DNA from: Mitsuokella sp. oral taxon 131 str. W9106
GTDB lineage: Bacteria > Bacillota > Negativicutes > Selenomonadales > Selenomonadaceae
Length of the DNA: 64,000 bases
Direction of reading: 5' to 3'
NCBI RefSeq assembly: GCF_000469545.1
Contig: NZ_KI273058.1
Span: 62,001-126,000 of the forward strand
Shown here: positions 8,430-17,019 of the stretch, piece after piece
Layout of the letters: each line of letters opens with the position of its first letter
Numbering within the stretch: position 1 is the stretch's first letter
The notes under the pieces: generated by a model
Told to the model about the DNA's origin: nothing
The model's input: only the letters and a program-made list of their open reading frames with translations
Databases searched by the model: none
Translations under genes and position numbers: made by a program

Positions 8430-9218
8430 ATGGCACAAGAAATTGCTATGTTGCACGATGTTGCACGGTGCAGCGCTTGCCGCGCGTGCATGGTCGCCTG
8501 CAAACAGTGGCATGACCTGCCTGCGGATATGTCGACCCCCTTCGAGGGGCAGTACCAGTCCCATAAAACGCTCACGCCGACGACATGGAACCTCATTCAG
8601 ATGAATGAGCGTGTCGACAAGGAGGGAAAGCTCCACTGGGACTTCTCGAAGATCCAGTGCATGCACTGCGGCGATCCTGCCTGTGCGGACGGCTGCCCCG
8701 AGGATGCGATCGAGCGTCAGGACAACGGCTGCGTCGTCATCCATCAGGACAAGTGCGTCGGCTGCGGCTACTGCGCGATCAACTGCCCGTTCGGCGTCCC
8801 GAAGATCAACAAGGAAACGAACAAGTCGACGAAGTGCGACCTCTGCTACGACCGCATTGCAGAGGGCATGGAACCTGCCTGCTCAAAGACCTGCACGGCA
8901 GACGCCATCAACTTCGGCACGAAGGAAGAGATGCTCGCGCTCGCCCAGAAGCGACTGGATGGCCTGAAGCCCAATCATCCCGATGCGAACATCTACAACC
9001 CGGAAGGCGTCGGCGGCGTCCACATGCTCTACGTGCTTCCCGAAAAGCCAGAAGTCTACGGCTTCTTCAAGCCCGATGCGAAGACGCCGGCATCGATCGA
9101 CGTCTGGAAGGATGTCGTGAAGCCGGTCGGACAGGTTGCGGCAGCCGCCGCCGTCGTCGGCGTGCTCGGCCTCGCTGCCATAAAAGGCATGTCGGGCGGC
9201 AAGAAAGGGGGAGAATGA
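8430..9218 (+). CDS. fdnH: formate dehydrogenase-N iron-sulfur subunit
   Basis: A 262-residue electron-transfer subunit with four cysteine quartets: 14/17/20/24, 77/80/85/89, 109/112/115/119 and 136/139/151/155. These should bind four [4Fe-4S] clusters that carry electrons from the molybdenum site to the cytochrome. A single hydrophobic segment near residues 225-245 followed by GGKKGGE fits the C-terminal membrane anchor of FdnH. Its stop is 1 bp before the start of the cytochrome gene, so the two are coupled. Confidence 0.94.
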   Translation: MAQEIAMLHDVARCSACRACMVACKQWHDLPADMSTPFEGQYQSHKTLTPTTWNLIQMNERVDKEGKLHWDFSKIQCMHCGDPACADGCPEDAIERQDNGCVVIHQDKCVGCGYCAINCPFGVPKINKETNKSTKCDLCYDRIAEGMEPACSKTCTADAINFGTKEEMLALAQKRLDGLKPNHPDANIYNPEGVGGVHMLYVLPEKPEVYGFFKPDAKTPASIDVWKDVVKPVGQVAAAAAVVGVLGLAAIKGMSGGKKGGE

Positions 9219-9219
9219 G

Positions 9220-9918
9220 ATGAGTGAAATTGTAAACAAGAAATACATCAAGCGCCACAAAAAGGGCTTTATCTATTTCCACTGGATCAACGCGATTTGC
9301 TTTGGCGTTCTCTTCCTCACGGGCCTTCCGCTTTGGGTGCACGCCCTAAAGCCTGTCTACGAGGCACTCGGTCCCGCGCACTTGCAGATCATCCACCGCA
9401 TCTTTGCGGTCATCTTCATCGCAAACCCGATCATCGCATTGCTCTTCACGGCGCGTGAGGGCGTCGGCACGCTGATCCGCGAGATATTCCGCTTCGACGG
9501 CGACGATGTGAAATTCCTCGTGAAGTTCCCCGGCGAGCTCCTTGGCAAAGAGCCGGAGGGCATGCCGAAGCAAGGGTTCTACAACGGCGGCGAGCGCATG
9601 AACATCGCGCTTCAGATGCTCATTTGGCTCTGCCTCGTCGCTTCGGGACTCGTCATGTGGCTCGGCGGCGGCTTGATCGACAACAGCATCCGCGCTTGGA
9701 TGATCCCGCTTCACAGCATTGCGGCGGGCATCGGCTTTGCTGCAGCGATCGGCCATATCTACCTCGCCATCGGCGTCAACCCGGATTCCTTCCAAGGCAT
9801 GAAAGACGGCACGGTCAAGGCGAGCTACGCTGAGCACCATCATACGAAGTGGTGCGATGCGCTCGTCCGGAGCGGCAAGGTCTCGCAGGCCGAGCTCGAT
9901 GAGGCGGTCAGGCACTGA
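9220..9918 (+). CDS. fdnI: formate dehydrogenase-N cytochrome b556 subunit
   Basis: A 232-residue membrane cytochrome with four hydrophobic segments (about 22-42, 58-78, 130-150, 162-184). His21, His59, His165 and His179 match in order and spacing the haem-ligand histidines of FdnI (18, 57, 155, 169 in E. coli). It would pass electrons from formate to menaquinone. The last gene of the operon, it is followed by a strong terminator. Confidence 0.93.
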   Translation: MSEIVNKKYIKRHKKGFIYFHWINAICFGVLFLTGLPLWVHALKPVYEALGPAHLQIIHRIFAVIFIANPIIALLFTAREGVGTLIREIFRFDGDDVKFLVKFPGELLGKEPEGMPKQGFYNGGERMNIALQMLIWLCLVASGLVMWLGGGLIDNSIRAWMIPLHSIAAGIGFAAAIGHIYLAIGVNPDSFQGMKDGTVKASYAEHHHTKWCDALVRSGKVSQAELDEAVRH

Positions 9919-9952
9919 GCCGACGGAGACAGCCACAGCGTATTTTCTGAGG

Positions 9953-9982
9953 AAATCCCTGCTTCGGCAGGGATTTTTTTTT
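9953..9982 (+). terminator. intrinsic terminator of the fdn operon
   Basis: A perfect 10 bp stem (9953-9962 with 9967-9976) with a TTCG tetraloop runs into nine T residues (9974-9982). Confidence 0.92.
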
Positions 9983-10065
9983 ATGCGCCGAATATTCTAC
10001 ATGGAATATAGTCCTTGATTTCGATGGTTCTTATCGTTTCGGTGCGAGGAAAGGAGGGAAGGCGT

Positions 10066-10704
10066 ATGATTTGCAGGAAATGCGGCTGCCTCATTGAAAG
10101 GGGCGCGAAGACGTGCATGTTCTGCGGCGAGCCGGCAGAGGCCGGAAAAGAGGATCTCATCACGCGCGCAATGGGCGATGTGGAAGGCGCTTCGCGCGAG
10201 CTGCCGCCGCTCGTGCCGCTCGCGCCGCTTGCGCCCGTCCCCGCGACGCGCGAGGAAACGATCACAGAACTCCGGCGGCTGAAAAAATACTTCGCGCAGA
10301 TCGACGGAACGTACGACGTGCTCGAAGATCTTTGGGCGAAAGAAACGGCTTGGAAAGAGCCGTCGCTGCTCCACTGGCTGATCGGCGGCGGGCTCGGCGC
10401 GGCACTTCTTTATGTTCTCATCGGAATCCATCTGCCGTACGCGTTCCTCTCGCTCTTCTTCATCGTTTGGGGCGCGATCACCGTCATGGGGTACGTCCGT
10501 GGTGGGCGCAGCTACGAAAAAGGGCGCTTGCAGTACGAACGCGATGTGCGCGTGCTTGAAAACGAGATTCGCGCCTACTACAACCGTGCCGACCGATGCT
10601 TCCTGCCGCTCGACTATACGGGGCAGGCCGTCCTGCGGGAGCTCATCGAAGGGCTCGACTCGGGGATGATCGCCTCGTTTGAGGACTATCGAATCAATCA
10701 TTGA
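10066..10704 (+). CDS. zinc-ribbon membrane protein of unknown function
   Basis: A 212-residue protein I do not recognise beyond its architecture. Cys3/Cys6 and Cys17/Cys20 form an N-terminal zinc ribbon. A Pro/Ala/Leu-rich linker (45-62) and a helical segment follow, then two adjacent membrane segments (about 103-121 and 123-143) and a cytoplasmic tail. The start at 10066 has GGAGGG upstream. It sits 94 bp before metG; a shared transcript is possible but no functional link is evident. Confidence 0.75.
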   Translation: MICRKCGCLIERGAKTCMFCGEPAEAGKEDLITRAMGDVEGASRELPPLVPLAPLAPVPATREETITELRRLKKYFAQIDGTYDVLEDLWAKETAWKEPSLLHWLIGGGLGAALLYVLIGIHLPYAFLSLFFIVWGAITVMGYVRGGRSYEKGRLQYERDVRVLENEIRAYYNRADRCFLPLDYTGQAVLRELIEGLDSGMIASFEDYRINH

Positions 10705-10797
10705 AGCGGAAGCGCGCGAAGTCACGCACAGCTGCGCGATCAGATCCGTTGGCATGGCTTGCCGGCGTTCCATTCGCGCCGGCAAAGGAGGATTTTC

Positions 10798-12729
10798 ATG
10801 AGCAAGAAACCATTTTACATCACGACGCCGATCTACTATCCGAGTGCGAAGCTCCATATCGGGCACGCCTACTGCACGACGATTGCCGACAGCATCGCGC
10901 GCTACCATCGCCTCGCCGGCGACGACGTCTTCTTCCTGACGGGATCGGACGAGCACGGCCTCAAGATCCAGCAGTCTGCAGAGGCGGCGGGCATTACGCC
11001 GATCGCGTACACGGACAGGATCGTGGCGGGCTTTCAGAACCTTTGGAAACGCCTTCATATCAGCAATGACGACTTCATCCGTACGACGGAGGCGCGCCAT
11101 GCGCGCGTCGTGCAGGAAATCTTCCGCCGCATCTACGAGAAGGGCGACATCTACAAGGGATCGTACAAGGGACTTTACTGCACGCCGTGCGAGAGTTACT
11201 GGACGGAGCATCAGCTCGACGAGAACGGCTGCTGCCCCGACTGCCATCGCCCTGTGCAGGAGGTATCGGAAGAGGCGTACTTCTTCAAGATGAGCAAGTA
11301 CGCGGACCGCGTGCTCGCCCACATCGAGACGCATCCGGATTTCATCCAGCCCGTCTCACGCCGCAACGAGATGATCAATTTCATCAAGCAGGGACTCGAA
11401 GATCTCTGCATCTCGCGCACCTCGTTTGACTGGGGCATCCCCGTTCCAGGCGACGAGAAGCACGTCATCTATGTCTGGTTCGATGCGCTCACGAACTATT
11501 TGACGCCGATCGGGTTCCTCGATGACGCGGAGAAGTTCGCGAAGTTTTGGCCTGCCGACCTCCATCTCGTCGGCAAGGAAATCGTGCGTTTCCATACGAT
11601 CATTTGGCCGTGCATCCTGATGGCACTGGATCTGCCGCTGCCGAAGAAAGTCTACGGCCACGGCTGGCTCATCGTCGACGGCGACAAGATGAGCAAGTCG
11701 AAGGGGAATGTCGTCGATCCGATTGGGCTCATTGACGAATTCGGCGCGGATGCGATCCGCTACTTCCTGCTGCGCGAAATCAACCTCGGACAGGACGGAA
11801 ACTTCTCGCGTGATGCGCTCATCGCGCGCATCAATTCCGACCTCGCAAACGATCTCGGCAATCTTCTGCATCGCACGCTGAGCATGGCGCTGAAGTTCCA
11901 GGGTGGCATGCTCGCGGCGCCGGAGGGGGAGAGTGCGGCCGACCGAAGCCTCAAGGCCGATGCAGCGGATACGGTCGCGTTCTTCCGTGCGAATATGGAA
12001 GAGATGCAGCTTTCGGCAACCATCAAGAAGGTTTGGGCATTCATCAGCCGCGCGAACAAGTACATCGATGAGACGGCGCCGTGGGCGCTCGCGAAGGATC
12101 CCGCCAAAAAGCAGGAACTCGCGAACGTGCTCTACAACCTCGCCGAGGCGCTTCGCGTGATCGGCGTCCTCATCTCCCCGTTCATGCCCGAAACGGCAGC
12201 GCGCATTTGGAAGCAGCTTGCGCTGAAGGGCTTCGGCTCCGTGCAGCTTGCGGACATCGAGCCGTGGGGCGGCATCCCGGAAGGACATAAGATCGGCGTG
12301 CCCGAGCAGCTCTTCCCGCGCATCGAAACGGAAAAGGAGGAGGCTCCTGTGTGGGCAGGAAAAACGGTCGGGAAAGGGAAACAGCCCGAAAAGGGAGAAA
12401 GGGAAAGCGCGAGCGAAATCACGTTTGAGGAATTCCACAAGATCCAGCTCCGCGTCGTGCGCGTCCTTGACGCAGAGATCGTGCCAAAGACGGACAAGCT
12501 GCTGAAGCTCACCGTCGACCTTGGCGACGAACGCCGCCAGGTCGTTTCCGGCATCGCGCAGCACTACAAGCCGGAAGAACTCATCGGCAAGAACGTCGTC
12601 ATGGTCGTCAACCTGAAGCCCGCAAAGCTGCGCGGCGTCGTCTCGCAGGGCATGATCCTCGCGGCGGCGCAGGGGGAGGATCTCAAGGTGCTCTCGGTCG
12701 ATATGCCCATTGGCACGGAGGTGCGATGA
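10798..12729 (+). CDS. metG: methionyl-tRNA synthetase with C-terminal tRNA-binding domain
   Basis: A 643-residue enzyme that charges tRNA-Met in the cytoplasm. The HIGH signature is at residues 20-23, KMSKS at 297-301, and two zinc-knuckle CxxC pairs begin at Cys128. The last 110 or so residues form the dimer-making tRNA-binding domain, after a charged, Gly/Glu/Lys-rich linker. GGAGG precedes the ATG. The stop overlaps the start of tatD by 4 bp, the common metG-tatD pairing of Firmicutes. Confidence 0.97.
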   Translation: MSKKPFYITTPIYYPSAKLHIGHAYCTTIADSIARYHRLAGDDVFFLTGSDEHGLKIQQSAEAAGITPIAYTDRIVAGFQNLWKRLHISNDDFIRTTEARHARVVQEIFRRIYEKGDIYKGSYKGLYCTPCESYWTEHQLDENGCCPDCHRPVQEVSEEAYFFKMSKYADRVLAHIETHPDFIQPVSRRNEMINFIKQGLEDLCISRTSFDWGIPVPGDEKHVIYVWFDALTNYLTPIGFLDDAEKFAKFWPADLHLVGKEIVRFHTIIWPCILMALDLPLPKKVYGHGWLIVDGDKMSKSKGNVVDPIGLIDEFGADAIRYFLLREINLGQDGNFSRDALIARINSDLANDLGNLLHRTLSMALKFQGGMLAAPEGESAADRSLKADAADTVAFFRANMEEMQLSATIKKVWAFISRANKYIDETAPWALAKDPAKKQELANVLYNLAEALRVIGVLISPFMPETAARIWKQLALKGFGSVQLADIEPWGGIPEGHKIGVPEQLFPRIETEKEEAPVWAGKTVGKGKQPEKGERESASEITFEEFHKIQLRVVRVLDAEIVPKTDKLLKLTVDLGDERRQVVSGIAQHYKPEELIGKNVVMVVNLKPAKLRGVVSQGMILAAAQGEDLKVLSVDMPIGTEVR

Positions 12730-13511
12730 TGGCAGAGCTCGTCGACAGCCATACGCATCTCAACAGCACGAAGTTCCAAGACGATGTGGGCGAGACGATC
12801 GAGCGCGCGCATGCGGCGGGCGTCACGCGTCTCATCAATATGGGCGATACGCTTGCGTCTTCGGCGCGTGCCGTCGAGCTTGCAGCGCAGTACGGCACAC
12901 GCGGCGTCTACGCCGCCGTCGGCATCCATCCGGAGGAAGCGTTTGAGCTCACTGGGAAGGAAGACGCGCAGCTCGCCGATTGGACGCGCGCGGAACATGT
13001 CGTCGCGATCGGCGAGATCGGGCTCGATTACTACTGGGAAAAGGACGAGGAACGGCGCGCGCTCCAGCGCCGCATCTTCGTGCGCCAGCTCGACCTCGCG
13101 CGCCAGCTCCACCTGCCTGTCTGCATTCATGACCGTGAGGCGCACGGCGATACGCTCGCGATTCTCAAAAAGGAAGGACGCGGCATCGAAGGCGTGCTTC
13201 ACTGCTTTTCGGGCAGCCTCGAAATGGCTAAGGAGACGGTGAAGCTCGGCTACCATCTCGGCGTCGACGGACCGCTCACCTACAAAAATGCGGCGAAGCT
13301 TCCCGAAATCGTGCAGAAGATACCGCTCGAATGGCTGCTCGTCGAGACGGATGCGCCGTACATGACGCCCGTGCCATTTCGCGGCAAGCGGAATGAGCCC
13401 GCCTACGTGCGATACGTCGCAGAGAAGATGGCAGCGTTTCGCGGCATTCCGTTTGAGGCGGTTGCGGAGGCGACGACGGCGAATGCCGTGCGGCTCTATC
13501 ATCTTGCGTGA
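12726..13511 (+). CDS. tatD: TatD family metal-dependent deoxyribonuclease
   Basis: A 261-residue TIM-barrel hydrolase of the TatD family. The metal motif DSHTH is at residues 7-11, with GEIGLDYYW and the late ETDAPYM segment also seen. Family members are 3'-5' DNases with a role in nucleic acid repair or quality control. It is translationally coupled to metG through ATGA; GGAGG is spaced better for the second ATG (12729). Confidence 0.93.
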   Translation: MMAELVDSHTHLNSTKFQDDVGETIERAHAAGVTRLINMGDTLASSARAVELAAQYGTRGVYAAVGIHPEEAFELTGKEDAQLADWTRAEHVVAIGEIGLDYYWEKDEERRALQRRIFVRQLDLARQLHLPVCIHDREAHGDTLAILKKEGRGIEGVLHCFSGSLEMAKETVKLGYHLGVDGPLTYKNAAKLPEIVQKIPLEWLLVETDAPYMTPVPFRGKRNEPAYVRYVAEKMAAFRGIPFEAVAEATTANAVRLYHLA

Positions 13512-13527
13512 AGTTCCGAAAAAGCCA

Positions 13528-13570
13528 AAAGTGGCGAGAGACTAGCTGAAAATGCCTCTCGCCACTTTTC
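13528..13570 (+). terminator. intrinsic terminator after tatD
   Basis: A perfect 14 bp stem (13528-13541 with 13557-13570) with a 15 nt loop; the descending arm ends in TTTT and a T-rich stretch follows. Confidence 0.8.
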
Positions 13571-13713
13571 GTTTCCCATTTTTCCATATAAAATTCAGCT
13601 AAAAGTGGGAGAATACCACCAGCAGTTCAAATGGACTGCTATTTGCCGCGTGAGGTTTCGCATGGGGAAAGGCGCGAGACTCTCACAAAATATCTGCCTT
13701 TAGGGGGGATTCA

Positions 13714-14541
13714 ATGCGTTTGCAAACGCTTCTGCACGTCAAAAAAGCAAGGCAGGTGACGCTGTGTGCGACACTTTCCGCCATGATGCTTATGACGACG
13801 GGCTTTACGAGAGCCGGCGTTCCGACGGGGATGCAGCGCGTCGACGTTCGGGTCGACGGACGCACGATCACGACGACAACCGTATATGGAAATCCAAACG
13901 ATATACTTGATCGCGTCGGCGTCAGGCTCGGCGCGGACGACACGTACGATCTGAAGAAAGTTGACGACAGGCGATCGGAGATTCTCGTGCATCGAGCCGT
14001 TCCCGTCACGATCGACTACGAAGGTACGAAGCGGAACGTCATGACGACGCGCAAGTCCGTCGCACAGGTGCTCCTCGATGCCGGCTATGCGCCGGAGGAC
14101 ATCGAAGTTACGAGCGGCATGGACGCGGACGTCGCAGAAAACATGACGATTGTGGTACGTGACAGCGAGGCGAAGCGGAAGGCTGTCGAGCTCGCGCGCC
14201 AGCAGGAACTCGAGCGCCAGCGCGCTGCGATGGTCGAGACTTCGCGCGGCATGCAGCGCTACAGCGCCGCATACATGATGGAAGCGACCGCGTACCTTCC
14301 GAATGACGGCGGCGGCAGCGGCGTCACGGCCTCGGGCATGATGGCGCAGCGCGGCGTCGTCGCCGTCGACACGGACGTGATCCCGCTCGGAACGCGCCTC
14401 TACATTCCCGGCTACGGCGAGGCGATTGCCGGTGACACGGGCGGCGCGATCAGCGGCAACCGCATCGACCTCTGCATGGAGGACTACGGCGAAGCGATTC
14501 AGTTCGGACGCCGCGATGTGACGGTTTACGTTTTGGAATGA
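13714..14541 (+). CDS. exported 3D-domain cell-wall protein with DUF348 domains
   Basis: A 275-residue protein. A basic start and hydrophobic segment (about 15-30) act as signal or anchor. Two DUF348-like ubiquitin-fold regions (about 40-80 and 95-140) and a charged helical linker precede a C-terminal 3D domain. The three conserved aspartates of that domain are seen in AVDTD, AGDTG and RIDLC. These domains occur in Rpf/Sps-type proteins that cut peptidoglycan glycan strands, so a role in wall turnover or resuscitation is inferred. There is no G5 domain. The ATG has a GGGGGG ribosome site. It is monocistronic. Confidence 0.85.
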   Translation: MRLQTLLHVKKARQVTLCATLSAMMLMTTGFTRAGVPTGMQRVDVRVDGRTITTTTVYGNPNDILDRVGVRLGADDTYDLKKVDDRRSEILVHRAVPVTIDYEGTKRNVMTTRKSVAQVLLDAGYAPEDIEVTSGMDADVAENMTIVVRDSEAKRKAVELARQQELERQRAAMVETSRGMQRYSAAYMMEATAYLPNDGGGSGVTASGMMAQRGVVAVDTDVIPLGTRLYIPGYGEAIAGDTGGAISGNRIDLCMEDYGEAIQFGRRDVTVYVLE

Positions 14542-14553
14542 ATTGACATAGAT

Positions 14554-14585
14554 AAAGGAGGCACCCAGTCGGGGCGCCTCCTTTT
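14554..14585. terminator. bidirectional terminator between convergent genes
   Basis: A 9 bp stem (14554-14562 with 14576-14584) with T residues on the plus side and A residues preceding it, between the 3D-domain gene and the convergent minus-strand gene ending at 14590. Confidence 0.8.
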
Positions 14586-14589
14586 GCGT

Positions 14590-15024
14590 TTAGTTCTTTT
14601 TGATGACAGCAGGGGTGCCGTCCGCTTCGGCGCGCTCGATGAGGCGCTTCAGCCGTTCGATGTTTTTCTTATGGCGATCGATGGCAAATCCGATGCGCGT
14701 GTGCTCCTCTTCGGTGAAAACCGGATTTTCGTACGATGCCTCGATGCGCGAAAGGCGCGCTTCGACGGTTTTCAGCTCGTCCTCAAGCGGGCGCTTGTGC
14801 GCGAGCGCGAAGCCGTAGACACCACGAATCTGATCCTCGACGTAGGTGGCATATCCGGGTTCGCCCGACGCTGCTTCGAGCCACTTCGCGACGTGGTAGA
14901 TGATATCGTAAGGGCTTTCGGCGCGATGGATCATGTCGAGCATTTCCATTTTGATCTGCTGCTCGCGGCCATGCGGCTCATGGCGCACATCGGGCTGATT
15001 CGGTTTCGTTGTTTCTTCGCTCAT
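14590..15024 (-). CDS. hypothetical protein, helical
   Basis: A 144-residue soluble protein that I do not recognise. It is rich in charged residues, has no signal or membrane segment, and residues 80-130 look like a long amphipathic helix or coiled coil. GAGGAGG lies 7 bp before the ATG at 15024 but only 1 bp before an earlier ATG, so the later start is chosen. A minus-strand TATAAT at 15051-15046 could serve as its -10. Confidence 0.7.
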   Translation of the reverse strand: MSEETTKPNQPDVRHEPHGREQQIKMEMLDMIHRAESPYDIIYHVAKWLEAASGEPGYATYVEDQIRGVYGFALAHKRPLEDELKTVEARLSRIEASYENPVFTEEEHTRIGFAIDRHKKNIERLKRLIERAEADGTPAVIKKN

Positions 15025-15159
15025 GCTCATACCTCCTCGTGACCATTATAGCAGAATTTCCCAAGGGGTCTACGCCGAATCGCATGGGCATGCGTGCCAT
15101 GCGCAAATGCTTGCGGCGCAGCCTTTCGGGCAGAACCGTTTCCAGGCATCGCCTGCCGG

Positions 15160-15188
15160 TTGAAGGTTTGCGCTTTCCATGCTATAAT
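15160..15188 (+). promoter_or_regulatory. sigma-A promoter for the MFS gene
   Basis: TTGAAG (15160-15165) and TATAAT (15183-15188) are 17 bp apart, about 70 bp before the MFS start. Confidence 0.75.
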
Positions 15189-15259
15189 AGCGTATGGTTT
15201 TATCTCGCCCGGCATAGGCTGGGCGTCATTTTTTACCGCGGAAAAGAGGAAGAAAGCAC

Positions 15260-16450
15260 GTGGCAGAGAGCAGGGCCGAGCGCCTTTGGACGCCGGAATT
15301 TTTGAGCATGGGCGGGACGAATTTTCTCGTCTTCCTATCACAGTACGTCATGGTCGCGGCACTGCCGGTCTTTATCATGGATTCGCTCGGCGGCGGCGAG
15401 ATGGAGGCAGGGCTCGCGATGACTTTCTTCCAGGCGGGCACCGTTTTCTGCCGCCCGTTCGCAGGACGTCTCATCGATGGCGTCAACAAGCGGCACCTGA
15501 TGCGTGCGGCAACGGCGCTCTTCCTGTTCATCATGATCGGTTTTGACCTCTTTCATACGGAAGAGGGACTCTACGGACTGCGCTTTGCGCACGGCGTAGC
15601 CTTTGCCATTGTGACGACGGCGGCAGCGGCGATGGCGGCGATGGTCCTGCCGCTCACGAAGAAGGGAACGGGCATCGGATACTTTGCGCTCTCGACGAAT
15701 CTTGCAATGGTCGTCGGCCCGTTTATCGGGCTCGTGCTCATCGGAAACCTCGGCGCGGAGGCCTTTTTCGCCTTTATGATCGGCATCGGCGTCCTCACGC
15801 TCCTCCTTGCCAATGCACGCCGCCTGCCCGATGAGGTCGTCCTGCCCGCCAGAAAACGGGAGGGCGTGCATCTTTCGGATTTCGTCGCAAAGGAGGCGAT
15901 CCCGCCATCCTTGATCGGCGGTCTTGTGTTCTTCGCCTACGGCGGTATCATCACATTCATTCCACTCTATGCAAAAAGTCTCGGCCTTTCGAGCGAGACG
16001 AGTATTTTCTTCGCTGTTTTTGCCGCCGTCATCGTGCTCACGCGCCCCGTTGTCGGACGCATCTTCGACGCGCACGGCGCGGACTTTACGGTATATCCCG
16101 GCTATATCTTCTTTGCGGTCGGCATGATTGTTTTCAGCCAGGCTGCGGGCGTCATTGGGCTCCTCGTCGCTGCCGCCATGCTCGGCGTCGGCTTTGGCGC
16201 GCTGAGTCCTGCATTTCAGACCATGGCGGTGCGCAGCGTGCCGCTTGCGCGGAGCGGCGTCGCGACGGCGACGTACTTCTGGTCGCTCGACATCAGCGTC
16301 GGGCTCGCTGCCGTCCTGCTCGGCTTCGTCGTTTCGGCGCTCGGCTACGCGATGCTCTACGGCATCGTGGGCGTTGCCGTCATCGTCTTCTCTGCGCTCT
16401 GCTACTTCCTGTGGCGCCGATTGCGTGCGGGCGGGACGAAAGCCGCATGA
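15260..16450 (+). CDS. major facilitator superfamily transporter
   Basis: A 396-residue inner-membrane protein with twelve predicted hydrophobic segments in two halves, and the MFS loop motif after segment 2 (AGRLIDGVNKR, about 73-83). It looks like a drug or metabolite exporter of the YfcJ/ArsJ-like single-polypeptide type, but no substrate can be assigned. It overlaps the vsr gene by 4 bp (ATGA). Confidence 0.82.
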   Translation: MAESRAERLWTPEFLSMGGTNFLVFLSQYVMVAALPVFIMDSLGGGEMEAGLAMTFFQAGTVFCRPFAGRLIDGVNKRHLMRAATALFLFIMIGFDLFHTEEGLYGLRFAHGVAFAIVTTAAAAMAAMVLPLTKKGTGIGYFALSTNLAMVVGPFIGLVLIGNLGAEAFFAFMIGIGVLTLLLANARRLPDEVVLPARKREGVHLSDFVAKEAIPPSLIGGLVFFAYGGIITFIPLYAKSLGLSSETSIFFAVFAAVIVLTRPVVGRIFDAHGADFTVYPGYIFFAVGMIVFSQAAGVIGLLVAAAMLGVGFGALSPAFQTMAVRSVPLARSGVATATYFWSLDISVGLAAVLLGFVVSALGYAMLYGIVGVAVIVFSALCYFLWRRLRAGGTKAA

Positions 16451-16878
16451 AACAAAGGAAAAATGTGGTGCGGCGAAGCAAGGAAGAGCAGCGGAGCTAT
16501 ACGATGTCGCGCATACGCGGCGCGGACACCCGCCCGGAGAAGCTGCTCCGCAAAGCCCTTTGGCACGCAGGGCTGCGCTATCGGAAAAATTGGCGTGCGC
16601 TTCCCGGAACGCCGGACATTGCACTGACGAGACAAAAAATCGCCATCTTCGTCGATGGCGATTTTTGGCACGCGCACGGGCATGAAAAAAATCCCGGCGA
16701 GCAGGTGAAAGGGAACGCTCCTTACTGGAAAAAGAAGCTCACACGCAACGTCGAGCGCGACCGCGAGACGAAGGACGCGCTCACCGAGCTGGGCTGGCTC
16801 GTCCTGCGCTTTTGGGAGAGCGAGGTGAAGAAGGACCTTGACGCCTGCGTCGCGCGCGTGCTCGCCTATGCGAGGTGA
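16447..16878 (+). CDS. vsr: very short patch repair endonuclease Vsr
   Basis: A 143-residue Vsr/MutH-fold endonuclease. Vsr nicks DNA beside T:G mismatches left by deamination of 5-methylcytosine. Seen are the N-terminal MSRIRGADT segment, LPGTPDIAL (catalytic Asp in PD), the VDGDFWHAH segment with its histidines, and NVERDRETKDAL. All match the family order. The start overlaps the MFS stop. No cytosine methyltransferase gene, its usual partner, is in the window. Confidence 0.93.
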   Translation: MKQRKNVVRRSKEEQRSYTMSRIRGADTRPEKLLRKALWHAGLRYRKNWRALPGTPDIALTRQKIAIFVDGDFWHAHGHEKNPGEQVKGNAPYWKKKLTRNVERDRETKDALTELGWLVLRFWESEVKKDLDACVARVLAYAR

Positions 16879-17019
16879 AGGGCGGAGCATCCTGCGAGCC
16901 TTTGCCCGTCTTGGGCGATTGGGTGGACTGCTTTGGCAAATGAGGAGAGCAAGATGAGCATGATAAATGGAACTTGCGAATCGGATGCGCAGGATATTGC
17001 GATTGGCAAAGTAACCGTC

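Noticed and set aside
13500-13700. Possible short repeat elements after tatD
   Set aside because: Shared AGCTGAAAA/AGCTAAAAG words are short and are explained by the terminator hairpin and nearby A-rich sequence.
16879-17019. Gene in the gap between vsr and the TSUP gene
   Set aside because: Only short overlapping frames without a ribosome site are present; I see nothing functional in these 141 bp.
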